DNA from: an uncultured Eubacteriales bacterium
GTDB taxonomy: Bacteria > Bacillota > Clostridia > Oscillospirales > Acutalibacteraceae
Assembly: GCA_934501135.1 (NCBI GenBank)
Contig: CAKSUE010000003.1
Span: forward strand, 1-14,085
DNA: 14,085 nucleotides
Direction of reading: 5' to 3'
In this document: piece after piece, positions 1 to 8,641 of the stretch
Layout of the letters: every line of letters begins with the position of its first letter
How positions within the stretch are numbered: position 1 is the first letter of the stretch
Made by a program: the position numbers and the translations under genes
The notes under the pieces: generated by a model
Seen by the model: only the letters and a program-made list of their open reading frames with translations
What the model was told of the DNA's origin: nothing
The model's database searches: none

Positions 1-2
1 GT

Positions 3-977
3 GTAAAGGTAAATGAATTTGCCCTTGGCATGGGTCCTGCTATATTTAAATTCAAAAAGGGAGACACTTTATATGCTTTAAGAGTATTTCCTATTGGAGG
101 ATATTGTGCCATGGAAGGAGAAGATGAGGAAAGTAGTGATGAAGCTGCTTTTGGCAATAAAGCTGTTTGGAAACGTATCTTAATAGTTGTTGCTGGAGCA
201 GTAATGAATATTATCTTAGGGTTTGTTTTGATGATTATTCTGCTTGTTCAAAGTAATTATTATGCTTCCACAACAATTGCTAAATTTGCAGATAATTCAA
301 CATCGCATGCTGCTGGACTTGAAGTTGGAGATAAAATAATATCTATTAATGGATATAAAATTTATACTGATAAAGATTTAGCATTTGCTTTATCTACAGA
401 TAAAGATTTTACTGTAGATATGGTTGTACTTCGTGATGGCAATTTTACTAATGTTGAAAATGTCAAATTTCCTATTGTTACAGATGAATCTGGAAAAGAA
501 ATGATATCTATGGACTTTTTCGTTATGCCAATTGAAAGAACTTTCGGATCTTTACTATCGCAATCATTTAAAACTACTGTTTCAATGGTTAGAATGGTTT
601 GGTCGGGACTTATAGGACTCATAACAGGACAATTTGGATTTAGTGATGTAACTGGCCCTGTTGGAGCAGCGTCTGCTATTACTGATGCAGCATCTGCTGG
701 TTTACAACAGAATTTTGTTCAAGCTTTAAATAATATAATTTTAATGATGATTATAATTACTGTTAACTTGGGAATAGTTAATCTTCTTCCACTTCCAGCT
801 CTTGATGGTGGACGTTTAGTATTTTTAGTTATTGAAGGAATAAGAGGCAAACCTATTAATCCTAAATATGAAGGGTTTATTCATGCAGCAGGTTTTGTAT
901 TTTTACTAATTTTAATGGCTGTTATAACATTTAGTGATATTCTGAGAATTTCTACAGGTAAAGGACTTGGTGGATAA
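3..977 (+). CDS. rseP: RseP-type site-2 intramembrane metalloprotease, 5' end cut by window
   Basis: This is a membrane zinc protease of the RseP/RasP (S2P) family, which cuts membrane-embedded substrates such as anti-sigma factors and signal peptide remnants. The frame is open from base 3 and reads VKVNEFALGMGP, the family sequence just after the HExxH zinc motif. The first codons and the catalytic HExxH therefore lie before the window, and the ATG at 30 is internal. Visible parts are the FPIGGY segment, a membrane helix at about 180-245 (RILIVVAGAVMN onwards), one PDZ domain at about 265-430, and the second catalytic motif LPALDGGR, whose zinc-ligand Asp codon is 804-806. Two C-terminal membrane segments surround this motif. 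A single PDZ domain is usual in Gram-positives. The stop overlaps the ispG start by one base (TAATG), which suggests translational coupling. In Firmicutes the gene usually follows dxr and precedes polC, which fits this context. Confidence 0.95.
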   Translation, partial: VKVNEFALGMGPAIFKFKKGDTLYALRVFPIGGYCAMEGEDEESSDEAAFGNKAVWKRILIVVAGAVMNIILGFVLMIILLVQSNYYASTTIAKFADNSTSHAAGLEVGDKIISINGYKIYTDKDLAFALSTDKDFTVDMVVLRDGNFTNVENVKFPIVTDESGKEMISMDFFVMPIERTFGSLLSQSFKTTVSMVRMVWSGLIGLITGQFGFSDVTGPVGAASAITDAASAGLQQNFVQALNNIILMMIIITVNLGIVNLLPLPALDGGRLVFLVIEGIRGKPINPKYEGFIHAAGFVFLLILMAVITFSDILRISTGKGLGG

Positions 978-2023
978 TGAGGAGAAACTGTAAAAGTGTA
1001 AAAATAGGAAACGTTTGTATAGGTAAAGATGAAAAGATCTCAGTTCAATCAATGTTAAATTTTCCTGCTTATGATATACAAGGAAACATAAATCAGGCAA
1101 AGGAATTAAAAGCGGCGGGTTGCGATATAATTAGAGTGGCCGTTCCTAATTTAGAATCTGTGGAGTTGGTATATAAAATTAAGTCTTTAGTTGATATTCC
1201 ATTAGTCGCAGATGTTCATTTTGACTATAAAATTGCTGTAGAATGTGCAAATGCCGGAGTTGACAAAATTAGAATAAATCCCGGGAATATTGGCGACGAT
1301 AGTAGAGTAAAGGCTGTAGTTGATATATGTAAAGAAAAAAATATTCCAATTAGAATTGGTGTTAATTCTGGTTCTTTAGAAAAGGAAATCCTTGCAAAAT
1401 ATATGCATCCAACCCCTGAAGCACTATGTGAAAGTGCCTTATATCATGTGGCACTGCTTGAAAAGTTTGATTTTAATGATATTGTAATTTCAATAAAATC
1501 TTCTAATGTTAAAACAATGATAAAATCATATGAGTTAGTAGCCGATAAATGTAATTATCCTCTTCACTTAGGAGTTACTGAAGCAGGTACGGAAAGAATG
1601 GGAATAATTAAATCTTCAATAGGTATAGGTTCTCTTTTAGCTAAAGGAATAGGAGATACTATTAGGGTTTCTTTAACAGCAAATCCTGTAAAGGAAGTAT
1701 TGGCTGGATTCGATATATTAAAAGCTTTAGGTATGAATAATAGAGGGATTCAGTTTATATCTTGCCCTACTTGCGGAAGAACAAGAATAAATTTAATTAA
1801 TTTAGCAGTACAAGCTGAGAAAAGATTATCGAATTATAAAAAAGATATTAAGGTTGCTATAATGGGATGTGCAGTAAATGGCCCTGGAGAAGCAAGAGAA
1901 GCCGATATAGGCATTGCGGGAGGCAATGGAGTTGGCTTGATTTTTAAAAAAGGGAATATTATAAAAAAGGTTCCTGAAAAAGATTTAATAGACGAGCTTG
2001 TTGCAGAGATAGAGAAAATGTAA
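977..2023 (+). CDS. ispG: 4-hydroxy-3-methylbut-2-enyl diphosphate synthase IspG (GcpE)
   Basis: IspG is a cytosolic [4Fe-4S] enzyme that reductively opens 2-C-methyl-D-erythritol 2,4-cyclodiphosphate to HMBPP, the next-to-last step of the MEP isoprenoid pathway. The 348-residue length is normal for the short bacterial form. An N-terminal TIM-barrel half is visible (ISVQSMLN, VADVHFDYKIA, RINPGNIG). The C-terminal Fe-S domain has Cys263 and Cys266 (CPTCGRT), Cys298 and Glu305 (GCAVNGPGE). Their spacing of 3, 32 and 7 is the same as the known cluster ligands of the E. coli enzyme, so the protein should be active. The ATG at 977 overlaps the rseP stop and has only a weak ribosome binding site, so translation is probably coupled. 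The start gives the usual short basic N-terminus (MRRNCKSVKIGN). Lying next to rseP, it is probably part of the dxr-rseP-ispG cluster, with dxr expected just upstream of the window. Confidence 0.97.
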   Translation: MRRNCKSVKIGNVCIGKDEKISVQSMLNFPAYDIQGNINQAKELKAAGCDIIRVAVPNLESVELVYKIKSLVDIPLVADVHFDYKIAVECANAGVDKIRINPGNIGDDSRVKAVVDICKEKNIPIRIGVNSGSLEKEILAKYMHPTPEALCESALYHVALLEKFDFNDIVISIKSSNVKTMIKSYELVADKCNYPLHLGVTEAGTERMGIIKSSIGIGSLLAKGIGDTIRVSLTANPVKEVLAGFDILKALGMNNRGIQFISCPTCGRTRINLINLAVQAEKRLSNYKKDIKVAIMGCAVNGPGEAREADIGIAGGNGVGLIFKKGNIIKKVPEKDLIDELVAEIEKM

Positions 2024-2039
2024 GGAATGAATCTAATTG
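2022..2039 (+). promoter_or_regulatory. ribosome binding site that fixes the polC TTG start
   Basis: AAGGA at 2022-2026 overlaps the ispG stop codon and lies 10 bases before the TTG at 2037. The nearby ATG at 2027 is in another frame, touches the AAGGA, and reaches a stop after 16 codons. The next in-frame ATG of polC is about 50 codons downstream. TTG is therefore the most likely start. Confidence 0.65.
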
Positions 2040-5000
2040 AAAAGTTTTGGCAGTTTATTTGGGAATTATATAAATGATTCTAAATCTATATCAGATATTA
2101 TTAAAGGAGAGGTAATATCTATTAATATTGATAAACTGAATAGTAAGCTCGATATAACTGTGGCGTTCTCACATTTTGTGGAGCGCCGTATGATTTTTAA
2201 TGCAGAAAAGCAACTTATAAATTCAAAACTCAATGTTGATATAGTAAATATATGTCCTAAATTTCTTTCTTCTGAGTTTAAATCTGAATACTGTTATGAT
2301 ATTATAAAAAGACTTAGCAAAAAAAATAAGAGTATTAGTGGTATTATAAAAGATGCTGATATATCAATTAATGAAGATAAATTAGTTTTGAATTTAAAAA
2401 ATGGTGGCAATGATATTTTATTAAATAAAAAATTTGATAGAATGTTATCGAACACAATAAAAGACGAATTTGGAATTGATTTAAAAGTATTATTTGAAGG
2501 TACTTTAAAAGTTGATGAAAGTAATTGCAGTTATATAAATAGAGATAAGATTAAAGCTGAAAAAGTAAAACGTGAAAGTTTAGTTGAAGAAGTTGAAATA
2601 TATGAATCAAAGATAAAAGAAAAACCAAATGAAAAAAAGAAAAATTCAGTTACTGTTAATTCAATTAATATAAGAAAAGGAGAAAACCTTGTACCGCAGA
2701 TACTTTTGTCGACACTTAGGCCTTTATATGGAAATATTATAAAGGGAAAACCTATACCTATTAAAAAAATTGCACCTGATTCTGGTAGCGTAATTATATG
2801 GGGAGACATTTTTTATAAAAATTTTAATGAAACTAGGGATAAAAGACGTAAAATATACACTATATATATAACAGACTACACAGGTTCAATGACTCTTAAA
2901 ATTATTGAAGAGAAGGAAAAATGCAAGGCGATTGATTCAATTCAAAATGGTGAATCAATTTTAGTTCGTGGTGATATTAACTATGATAAATATGAAAGAG
3001 AAATAGTGCTAAGACCCAAAAGTATTTGCAGAGTTGATAAGCAGAAGATAACCGATGATGCAGAAGAAAAGAGAGTGGAATTACATTTACATACAAATAT
3101 GTCTGCAATGGATGGTGTAAACACAGTTGATCAAATAATAAAAAGAGCTAATGAGTGGGGACATAAAGCCGTTGCAGTAACAGACCATGGTGTTGCACAA
3201 GCATTTCCTGAAGCTATGAATGCCATAAATAAAATAAAAAAAGATGGTTCAAACATGAAAATAATTTATGGTGTTGAAGCCTATTTTGTTGATGATATGG
3301 TTGAATCGGTATCAGGAGACTCAGATATGCCTATAGACGGTGAGTTTATATGTTTTGATATAGAAACAACAGGGTTGAGTGCAAAATATGAAAGGATTAC
3401 AGAAATTGGTGCTGTTAGAGTAGTTAATGGGGAAATAAAGGACAAATTTTCTACTTTTGTTAATCCGCAGAAAAATATACCTCCAAAAATAACAGATATT
3501 ACAGGTATAACAGATGATATGGTAAAGGATGCTCCGTTAGAATCTGAAGCTATTAAGAGTTTTTTAGAATTTTGTGGTAAATCTTCTGTTTTAGTAGCGC
3601 ATAATGCACCTTTTGATATATCTTTTATTAAGGCAGCTGCAAATAGACTAAATGTGGAGTTTACTAATACTTATATAGATACTGTTCCTATGTGTAGATC
3701 AATGCTTACAGGAATAAAAAACTGTAAACTTGATACTGTTGTTTCATATTTAAAACTTCCAAGTTTTAACCATCATAGAGCAACAGATGATGCAATTGCT
3801 TTGGCTAATATTTTCATAAGTCTTATTGAAAGGCTTAAAGAGGATACTAATGCTAAAAGTACCAAAGATATAAATACTAATTTAGCGGGAACTGATATTA
3901 AAAAACTACCATCGTATCATCAAATTATATTAGTAAAAAATCAGGTTGGACTTAAAAATTTATATAAGCTTATATCAATGTCACATTTAGATTATTTTTA
4001 TAAAAAACCAAGAATCCCTAAAAGTGTACTAATGGAGCATAGAGAAGGCCTTATAATAGGTAGCGCATGTGAAGCGGGTCAATTATTTAGGGCTATTGTT
4101 GCAGGCCGTCCGTTTAATGAGTTATGCGAAATAGCCTCCTTTTATGATTATCTTGAAGTGCAACCCATTGCTAACAACCAGTTTATGTTAAATAACGGTA
4201 CGGCTGAAAATGAGGAAGAACTTAAAGAGTTTAACAGAACAATTATAAAAATAGCTGAAAAATTAGATATACCAGTTGTTGCAACTTGCGATGTACATTT
4301 TTTAGATCCACACGATTCTTCATACAGAAAAGTTCTTATGGCTGGATTAGGATATAGCGATGCAGACAACCAGGCACCGTTATATTTTAGAACTACACCA
4401 GAAATGCTTGAAGAATTCAAGTATTTAGGAAAAGAAAAGGCATATGAAATAGTTGTAAAAAATAGTAACTTAATTGCCGACATGGTAGATGAAGTCTCCC
4501 CTATACCACCGGGGGTTTTTCCTCCTTTTATTGAGGGTGCAGAAGAAGATTTAGTTAGAATTACATGGGAACGAACCAAAAAAATATATGGTGATCCACT
4601 ACCAGATATTGTATATAAACGTTTAGAGAAAGAATTATCATCTATAACTAAACATGGATTCTCCGTTTTGTATATGACTGCTCAAAAGCTTGTTGCCGAT
4701 TCAGAAGCCCATGGATATCTAGTGGGTTCCAGGGGTTCTGTTGGATCTTCATTTGTAGCAACAATGTCTGGAATTTCAGAGGTTAATCCGCTGTTTCCTC
4801 ATTATATTTGCCCTAATTGTCAAAACAGTGAATTTATAACTGATGGAAGCTACGGTTCCGGGTTTGATTTGCCTGCAAAAAAATGTCCAAAGTGTGGAAC
4901 TGATTATAATAGAGACGGTCATAATATCCCCTTTGAAACTTTCTTGGGATTTGATGGAGACAAAACACCTGATATAGACCTTAACTTCTCTGGAGAATAC

Positions 5001-6401
5001 CAAAGTGATGCGCATAGATACACAGAAACTTTATTTGGCAAAAACAATGTGTTTAAGGCTGGAACTATTGCAACTATAGCGGAAAAAACTGGCATAGGAT
5101 TTGTTAAAAAATATGCTGAAGAAAGATCTATAACTATGCACAAAGCCGAGGAATTTAGATTAGCATCGGGGTGTACCGGTGTAAGAAGAACAACTGGGCA
5201 GCATCCGGGAGGTATGGTTGTTGTTCCTAAAGGTATGGAGATATATGATTTCTGTCCTGTTCAAAGACCAGCAAATGACCAGTCTTCAGATAATATAACA
5301 ACACATTTTGATTTCCACTCTATTCATGATACAATTTGTAAGTTAGATGAGCTTGGACATGATGTTCCATCTATATATAGGTATTTGGAAGATTATACTG
5401 GAATTTCCGTTATGGATGTATCTATGAGTGATGAAAAGGTTATGTCTTTGTTTACATCTACTGAAGCCCTTGGAGTTTCTCCGGAGGATATAGATTCGTA
5501 TACCGGTACCTTTTCTTTGCCTGAAGTAGGAACGCATTTTGTTAGGCAAATGTTAATTGAAGCACAGCCTAAAACTTTTTCAGATTTACTTCAAGTATCG
5601 GGATTATCGCATGGTACAGATGTTTGGATTGGAAATGCTCAAGACCTTATTAAAGATGGAACCTGTACAATATCTGAAGTAATTGGTACTCGTGATAGTA
5701 TTATGACTTATCTTCTATTAAAAGGTCTTGAACCTAAAATGGCATTTAAAATCATGGAGATAGTAAGAAAAGGTAAGGCAACTAAGCTTTTAACACAAGA
5801 ACATATACAGGCAATGAAAGATCATGACGTTCCTAGTTGGTATATAGATTCATGTATGAAAATTAAATATATGTTTCCTAAAGCTCATGCTGCAGCTTAT
5901 ATGATATCAACTTTAAGGTTGGGATGGTATAAAGTTTATAGACCAAAAGAATATTATGCAGCATATTTTACTGTTCGAGGAGAAGATTTTGATGGTGCTT
6001 TAGTATCAAAGGGGCTAAACGCTGTTATTGAATATATGGATGAAATTAAAAGAAAAGGCAAAGAAGCAACAGCAAAAGAAAATGCAACTTATGCTACACT
6101 TCAAATTGTAAGGGAGATGCTTGCAAGAGGAATAGAGGTTTTGCCGGTTAATTTGTATAAATCTCATTCTTATAAATATTTAATAGAAGATTCAAAAATT
6201 AGGCTTCCATTTTCATCACTTTCTGGTATAGGAATTAATGCTGCTAAATGTTTACAAGATGCTAGAAAAGATGGAGAATTTATATCTATAGATGATTTAC
6301 AGGTAAGAGCAAAAGCCTCTAAGGCTATAATTGAGAATCTTCAAAATGCTGGTGCGTTAAAAGGATTACCAACAAGTAGTCAAATGACATTATTTGGATA
6401 A
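2037..6401 (+). CDS. polC: DNA polymerase III alpha subunit, Gram-positive PolC type
   Basis: PolC is the replicative DNA polymerase of low-GC Gram-positives and carries its own proofreading exonuclease. The 1454-residue length is typical. Domain order is: N-terminal domain (about 1-220); OB fold (about 255-340); PHP domain starting at VELHLHT (H350, H352); a DEDD exonuclease inserted in the PHP domain (D441/E443 in FDIETTG, then AHNAPFD, then H580 and D585 in HHRATDDA); the rest of PHP; and the polymerase domain. The polymerase has a four-Cys zinc site (C925, C928, C950, C953) and catalytic Asp979 and Asp981 in TPDIDLNFS. The C-terminus ends in QMTLFG, which fits a beta-clamp-binding QxxLF motif. 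All key residues that I can place are present. It starts with TTG, 13 bases after ispG. Confidence 0.98.
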   Translation: MKSFGSLFGNYINDSKSISDIIKGEVISINIDKLNSKLDITVAFSHFVERRMIFNAEKQLINSKLNVDIVNICPKFLSSEFKSEYCYDIIKRLSKKNKSISGIIKDADISINEDKLVLNLKNGGNDILLNKKFDRMLSNTIKDEFGIDLKVLFEGTLKVDESNCSYINRDKIKAEKVKRESLVEEVEIYESKIKEKPNEKKKNSVTVNSINIRKGENLVPQILLSTLRPLYGNIIKGKPIPIKKIAPDSGSVIIWGDIFYKNFNETRDKRRKIYTIYITDYTGSMTLKIIEEKEKCKAIDSIQNGESILVRGDINYDKYEREIVLRPKSICRVDKQKITDDAEEKRVELHLHTNMSAMDGVNTVDQIIKRANEWGHKAVAVTDHGVAQAFPEAMNAINKIKKDGSNMKIIYGVEAYFVDDMVESVSGDSDMPIDGEFICFDIETTGLSAKYERITEIGAVRVVNGEIKDKFSTFVNPQKNIPPKITDITGITDDMVKDAPLESEAIKSFLEFCGKSSVLVAHNAPFDISFIKAAANRLNVEFTNTYIDTVPMCRSMLTGIKNCKLDTVVSYLKLPSFNHHRATDDAIALANIFISLIERLKEDTNAKSTKDINTNLAGTDIKKLPSYHQIILVKNQVGLKNLYKLISMSHLDYFYKKPRIPKSVLMEHREGLIIGSACEAGQLFRAIVAGRPFNELCEIASFYDYLEVQPIANNQFMLNNGTAENEEELKEFNRTIIKIAEKLDIPVVATCDVHFLDPHDSSYRKVLMAGLGYSDADNQAPLYFRTTPEMLEEFKYLGKEKAYEIVVKNSNLIADMVDEVSPIPPGVFPPFIEGAEEDLVRITWERTKKIYGDPLPDIVYKRLEKELSSITKHGFSVLYMTAQKLVADSEAHGYLVGSRGSVGSSFVATMSGISEVNPLFPHYICPNCQNSEFITDGSYGSGFDLPAKKCPKCGTDYNRDGHNIPFETFLGFDGDKTPDIDLNFSGEYQSDAHRYTETLFGKNNVFKAGTIATIAEKTGIGFVKKYAEERSITMHKAEEFRLASGCTGVRRTTGQHPGGMVVVPKGMEIYDFCPVQRPANDQSSDNITTHFDFHSIHDTICKLDELGHDVPSIYRYLEDYTGISVMDVSMSDEKVMSLFTSTEALGVSPEDIDSYTGTFSLPEVGTHFVRQMLIEAQPKTFSDLLQVSGLSHGTDVWIGNAQDLIKDGTCTISEVIGTRDSIMTYLLLKGLEPKMAFKIMEIVRKGKATKLLTQEHIQAMKDHDVPSWYIDSCMKIKYMFPKAHAAAYMISTLRLGWYKVYRPKEYYAAYFTVRGEDFDGALVSKGLNAVIEYMDEIKRKGKEATAKENATYATLQIVREMLARGIEVLPVNLYKSHSYKYLIEDSKIRLPFSSLSGIGINAAKCLQDARKDGEFISIDDLQVRAKASKAIIENLQNAGALKGLPTSSQMTLFG

Positions 6402-6421
6402 GGTACATAGGAGGGAAACCA

Positions 6422-7579
6422 TTGAAAATAAAACATTATCTTTTAATAATAACTTATGCAATTGTTCTGTATTTCATTTTTATAAATATAAACCAAATAT
6501 GGAAGGTGATTTTAGGAATATTTGCAGTATTAGCGCCGTTTATATTTGGACTTTTTATAGCTTATATTGTTAATTTCCCTTTTAGTTTCTGTCAAGATAA
6601 ACTATTTGTTGGGTTAGATAGAGTTAATAAGGGTAGGTTGAAATTTTTAAAGAAACCATTATCTTTTATATTTTCATATACATTTGTTTTAGGTGTTATT
6701 ATATTTTTAATCGCAATAATTATTCCTCAAATGATAACAAGCATTACACAGTTGTTATCTAATTTTGAAAATTATGCTGCATCCGTAGAAGAAATATCAG
6801 TAGGTTTTCTAAAATTTTTAGGAGTTACTGAACAGATACTAAAGTCTATAACTAAATATATAGTTGATTTCTTTTTGGATATAGATAAATTTTTACCGCA
6901 GATTTTCGATTTTACGAAATCATTTACTATAGGAATATATAACTGGATTATTGGAATAATCGTATCTTTTTATATCTTAGGTAATAAAGATGCTTTAAAA
7001 ATTCAGGCCAAAAAAATAGTTTATGCATTGTCATCAGAGAACCATGCAAATAAAATATTTAAAGTATATTATTTGAGTAGCAATATATTTGGAAAATATG
7101 TTGTAGGAACGTTATTAGACTCATTAATTGTTGGTATTCTGTGTTTTGTTGGAATGATAATATTTGGCATGCCATATGCCTTATTAATAAGTGTTGTTGT
7201 TGGAATAACTAATATAATACCTTTTTTTGGACCATTTATTGGAGGAATTCCTAGTTTCTTAATATTATTTATGATTGATCCTATGCAGGCTTTATGGTTT
7301 GCACTTTTTATACTAGTATTACAACAGATTGATGGTAATATAATAAAACCGAAAATATTGGCAAATTCTATTGGTCTTTCAGGCCTTTGGGTAATGTTTA
7401 GTGTTATAATAGGTGGAGGACTGTTTGGGATTGTCGGTATGGTTATGGGAGTGCCTCTATTTGCGGTTATATATTTAGTTGTAAGTGATATGATTAATAA
7501 AAAATTAAAAAGTAAAAATATTAATTACTTTAATAACGATAGTACAATTCAAAGTGATACACATATTAAGGAAGATTAA
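6422..7579 (+). CDS. AI-2E family membrane transporter/permease
   Basis: This is a polytopic inner-membrane protein of the AI-2E (TqsA/YdiK/YtvI-like, formerly UPF0118) family. Members are proposed exporters or ion/solute transporters, but the substrate of this one cannot be read from sequence. About eight hydrophobic segments are visible, near residues 5-24, 27-52, 80-105, 170-190, 225-250, 255-280, 285-305 and 325-355. A less hydrophobic stretch between the third and fourth is typical of the family. The family signature is seen at about 260-320: NIIPFFGPFIGGIPSF, then QQIDGNIIKPKILANSIGLS. The TTG start is supported by AGGAGGG at 6409-6415 with a 6-base spacer, and no in-frame ATG occurs before the first two membrane segments. 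It is 20 bases after polC, so probably co-transcribed. The polar C-terminal tail is likely cytosolic. Confidence 0.9.
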   Translation: MKIKHYLLIITYAIVLYFIFININQIWKVILGIFAVLAPFIFGLFIAYIVNFPFSFCQDKLFVGLDRVNKGRLKFLKKPLSFIFSYTFVLGVIIFLIAIIIPQMITSITQLLSNFENYAASVEEISVGFLKFLGVTEQILKSITKYIVDFFLDIDKFLPQIFDFTKSFTIGIYNWIIGIIVSFYILGNKDALKIQAKKIVYALSSENHANKIFKVYYLSSNIFGKYVVGTLLDSLIVGILCFVGMIIFGMPYALLISVVVGITNIIPFFGPFIGGIPSFLILFMIDPMQALWFALFILVLQQIDGNIIKPKILANSIGLSGLWVMFSVIIGGGLFGIVGMVMGVPLFAVIYLVVSDMINKKLKSKNINYFNNDSTIQSDTHIKED

Positions 7580-7590
7580 AATTAAAAAAG

Positions 7591-7638
7591 TACATAGCTC
7601 ATAATAAATTTACATTTTAAAATTAAACTTATGATGTA
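7591..7638 (+). terminator. possible weak hairpin after the AI-2E gene
   Basis: TACAT (7591-7595) and CATAA (7600-7604) can pair with ATGTA (7634-7638) and TTATG (7629-7633), with a 4-base bulge (AGCT) on the left arm. The stem is poor in GC and is not followed by a run of T, so it does not meet the usual standard for an intrinsic terminator. It is listed because it lies 11 bases past a stop codon at the only sizeable gap between gene groups. Confidence 0.25.
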
Positions 7639-7692
7639 TCTCTAAATTATCATATAACTTAAAAATCTTTAATTAATAAAATATAGTTAGCA

Positions 7693-7706
7693 AAACTTTA
7701 AAGTTT
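7693..7706. repeat. perfect 14-base palindrome in the spacer before the DUF5685 gene
   Basis: AAACTTTAAAGTTT reads the same on both strands and lies about 70 bases before the DUF5685 start, overlapping a weak TTTACA -35-like hexamer. It could be an operator half-site pair. It could also be chance, because a palindrome of this length is not very rare in about 200 bases of highly AT-rich DNA. Confidence 0.3.
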
Positions 7707-7761
7707 ACATATTGTTAATTATAATTATTAAAAAATGTAGTAAAATATTTTTATTATACTT

Positions 7762-7779
7762 AAGAGAGGTTTGGAATTG
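7762..7779 (+). promoter_or_regulatory. ribosome binding site that decides the DUF5685 start
   Basis: AAGAGAGG at 7762-7769 lies one base before a TTG at 7771 but seven bases before the in-frame TTG at 7777. The same AAGAGAGG, also with a seven-base spacer, precedes the next gene's ATG at 8642. The spacing favours 7777, which gives the N-terminus MFGYIKPFKPE that I recall for the family. Confidence 0.7.
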
Positions 7780-8640
7780 TTTGGATATATAAAGCCGTTT
7801 AAACCAGAAATGCGTATATATGAGTTTGAGATATACAAAAGTGTTTACTGCTCACTATGTAAGAGCTTAGGAAAAAATTATGGATTTTTTTCAAGATTAA
7901 TGCTAAGCTACGATTGTACTTTTTTGATTTTACTAGATTTAGCATTGAAAAATGAGTGTATTAATTTTAATAAGGGACATTGTGTATTTAATCCTTTAAA
8001 AAAATGCAATTACTGTGATTATACTAAGGCTAGTTTTAAATTTGCTGGCGCTGTGTGTATTATACTTAGTTACCATAAAATTAATGATGAAATAAAGGAT
8101 TCAAAATTTTTTAAAAAAATATTGGCTATTGCTATAAAACCTTTTTTTTGGCTAAGCTATAAAAAAGCCAGATCAGAATTTAACTATGTGGATGTTATAG
8201 TAAGTAATATGATGGACGCTCAGTCTGAAATTGAAAATGATAAAAATGCAAGCATCGATGAAAGTGCACTGCCATCGGCAGAAATGCTTTCTGAATTATT
8301 AGCTTTATTATCAGACGATTACAAGATTCAAAGAATTTTACGCGATTTTGGTTATTTTGTTGGAAGATGGATATATTTGGTTGATGCTTGTGACGATTTA
8401 GATAAAGATATTAAAGGCGAAAATTTTAATCCCTTTTTGATAAACTATAAGGATATGATTGATGACGAAGATATAAGCAAACATCTCAATCAAGTTCTTA
8501 ATCAAACATTATATAGAGCAAATATCGCATATAATTTGTTGCCGATTTATAATTTTAAAAATATTTTAGATAATATTATGAATTTAGGGTTACCAGATAT
8601 ACAAAAGCAAATTTTATTTGATAGAAAAGAGAGGAAATAA
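7777..8640 (+). CDS. DUF5685 family protein, function unknown
   Basis: The protein (287 residues from TTG 7777) matches my recollection of the DUF5685 family: an MFGY start, a Tyr-rich first helix, YCSLCKSLG, LSYDCTFL, and late in the protein GRWIYLVDACDDLDKDIKGE followed by NPF. Five cysteines form a possible metal or Fe-S site: Cys25-x2-Cys28, then Cys69-x7-Cys77-x2-Cys80. A second conserved-looking cluster is acidic (D203, D206, D207, D209, D211). The rest looks mostly helical, with hydrophobic stretches near 43-57 and 125-133 that are too short or too polar to be clear membrane spans. Helical folds with Asp clusters recall class I isoprenoid synthases, but this is only an analogy. The next gene, one base after its stop, encodes a J-domain protein, which suggests the two work together. 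No function should be assigned. Confidence 0.8.
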   Translation: MFGYIKPFKPEMRIYEFEIYKSVYCSLCKSLGKNYGFFSRLMLSYDCTFLILLDLALKNECINFNKGHCVFNPLKKCNYCDYTKASFKFAGAVCIILSYHKINDEIKDSKFFKKILAIAIKPFFWLSYKKARSEFNYVDVIVSNMMDAQSEIENDKNASIDESALPSAEMLSELLALLSDDYKIQRILRDFGYFVGRWIYLVDACDDLDKDIKGENFNPFLINYKDMIDDEDISKHLNQVLNQTLYRANIAYNLLPIYNFKNILDNIMNLGLPDIQKQILFDRKERK

Positions 8641-8641
8641 A

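Larger units (their letters stand above)
7580..7776 (+). other. AT-rich spacer between the polC run and the DUF5685 gene
   Basis: This is the longest non-coding stretch in the window, about 200 bases and very AT-rich. It holds an imperfect hairpin (about 7591-7638) and a perfect 14-base palindrome (7693-7706). Weak promoter-like pairs such as TTTACA at 7704 with TATTAA at 7726 (16-base spacer) are present, but such matches are expected by chance in DNA of this composition. A transcript end and a new promoter are plausible here; neither is clear. No RNA gene or small ORF with a convincing ribosome binding site was seen. Confidence 0.5.

Noticed and set aside
2027..2077. A 16-codon ATG frame across the ispG-polC junction
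   Set aside because: The ATG touches the AAGGA with no proper spacer, the frame overlaps polC in another frame, and the product has no recognisable features.
3357..3830. The exonuclease inside polC as a foreign insertion
   Set aside because: A DEDD exonuclease inserted in the PHP domain is the normal architecture of PolC.
4148..4579. An open frame of 143 codons on the - strand inside polC
   Set aside because: It lies wholly opposite conserved PolC coding sequence, has Ser/Leu-rich antisense composition, and resembles no family.
7752..7760. TATTAT/TATACT as a -10 element just before the DUF5685 gene
   Set aside because: It is too close to the ribosome binding site at 7762 to leave a leader, and no -35 element lies at the right distance.
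8618..8641. An earlier in-frame ATG for the J-domain gene
   Set aside because: It lies inside the DUF5685 coding region without a good ribosome binding site. The ATG at 8642 has AAGAGAGG at a seven-base spacer and begins right at the J domain.
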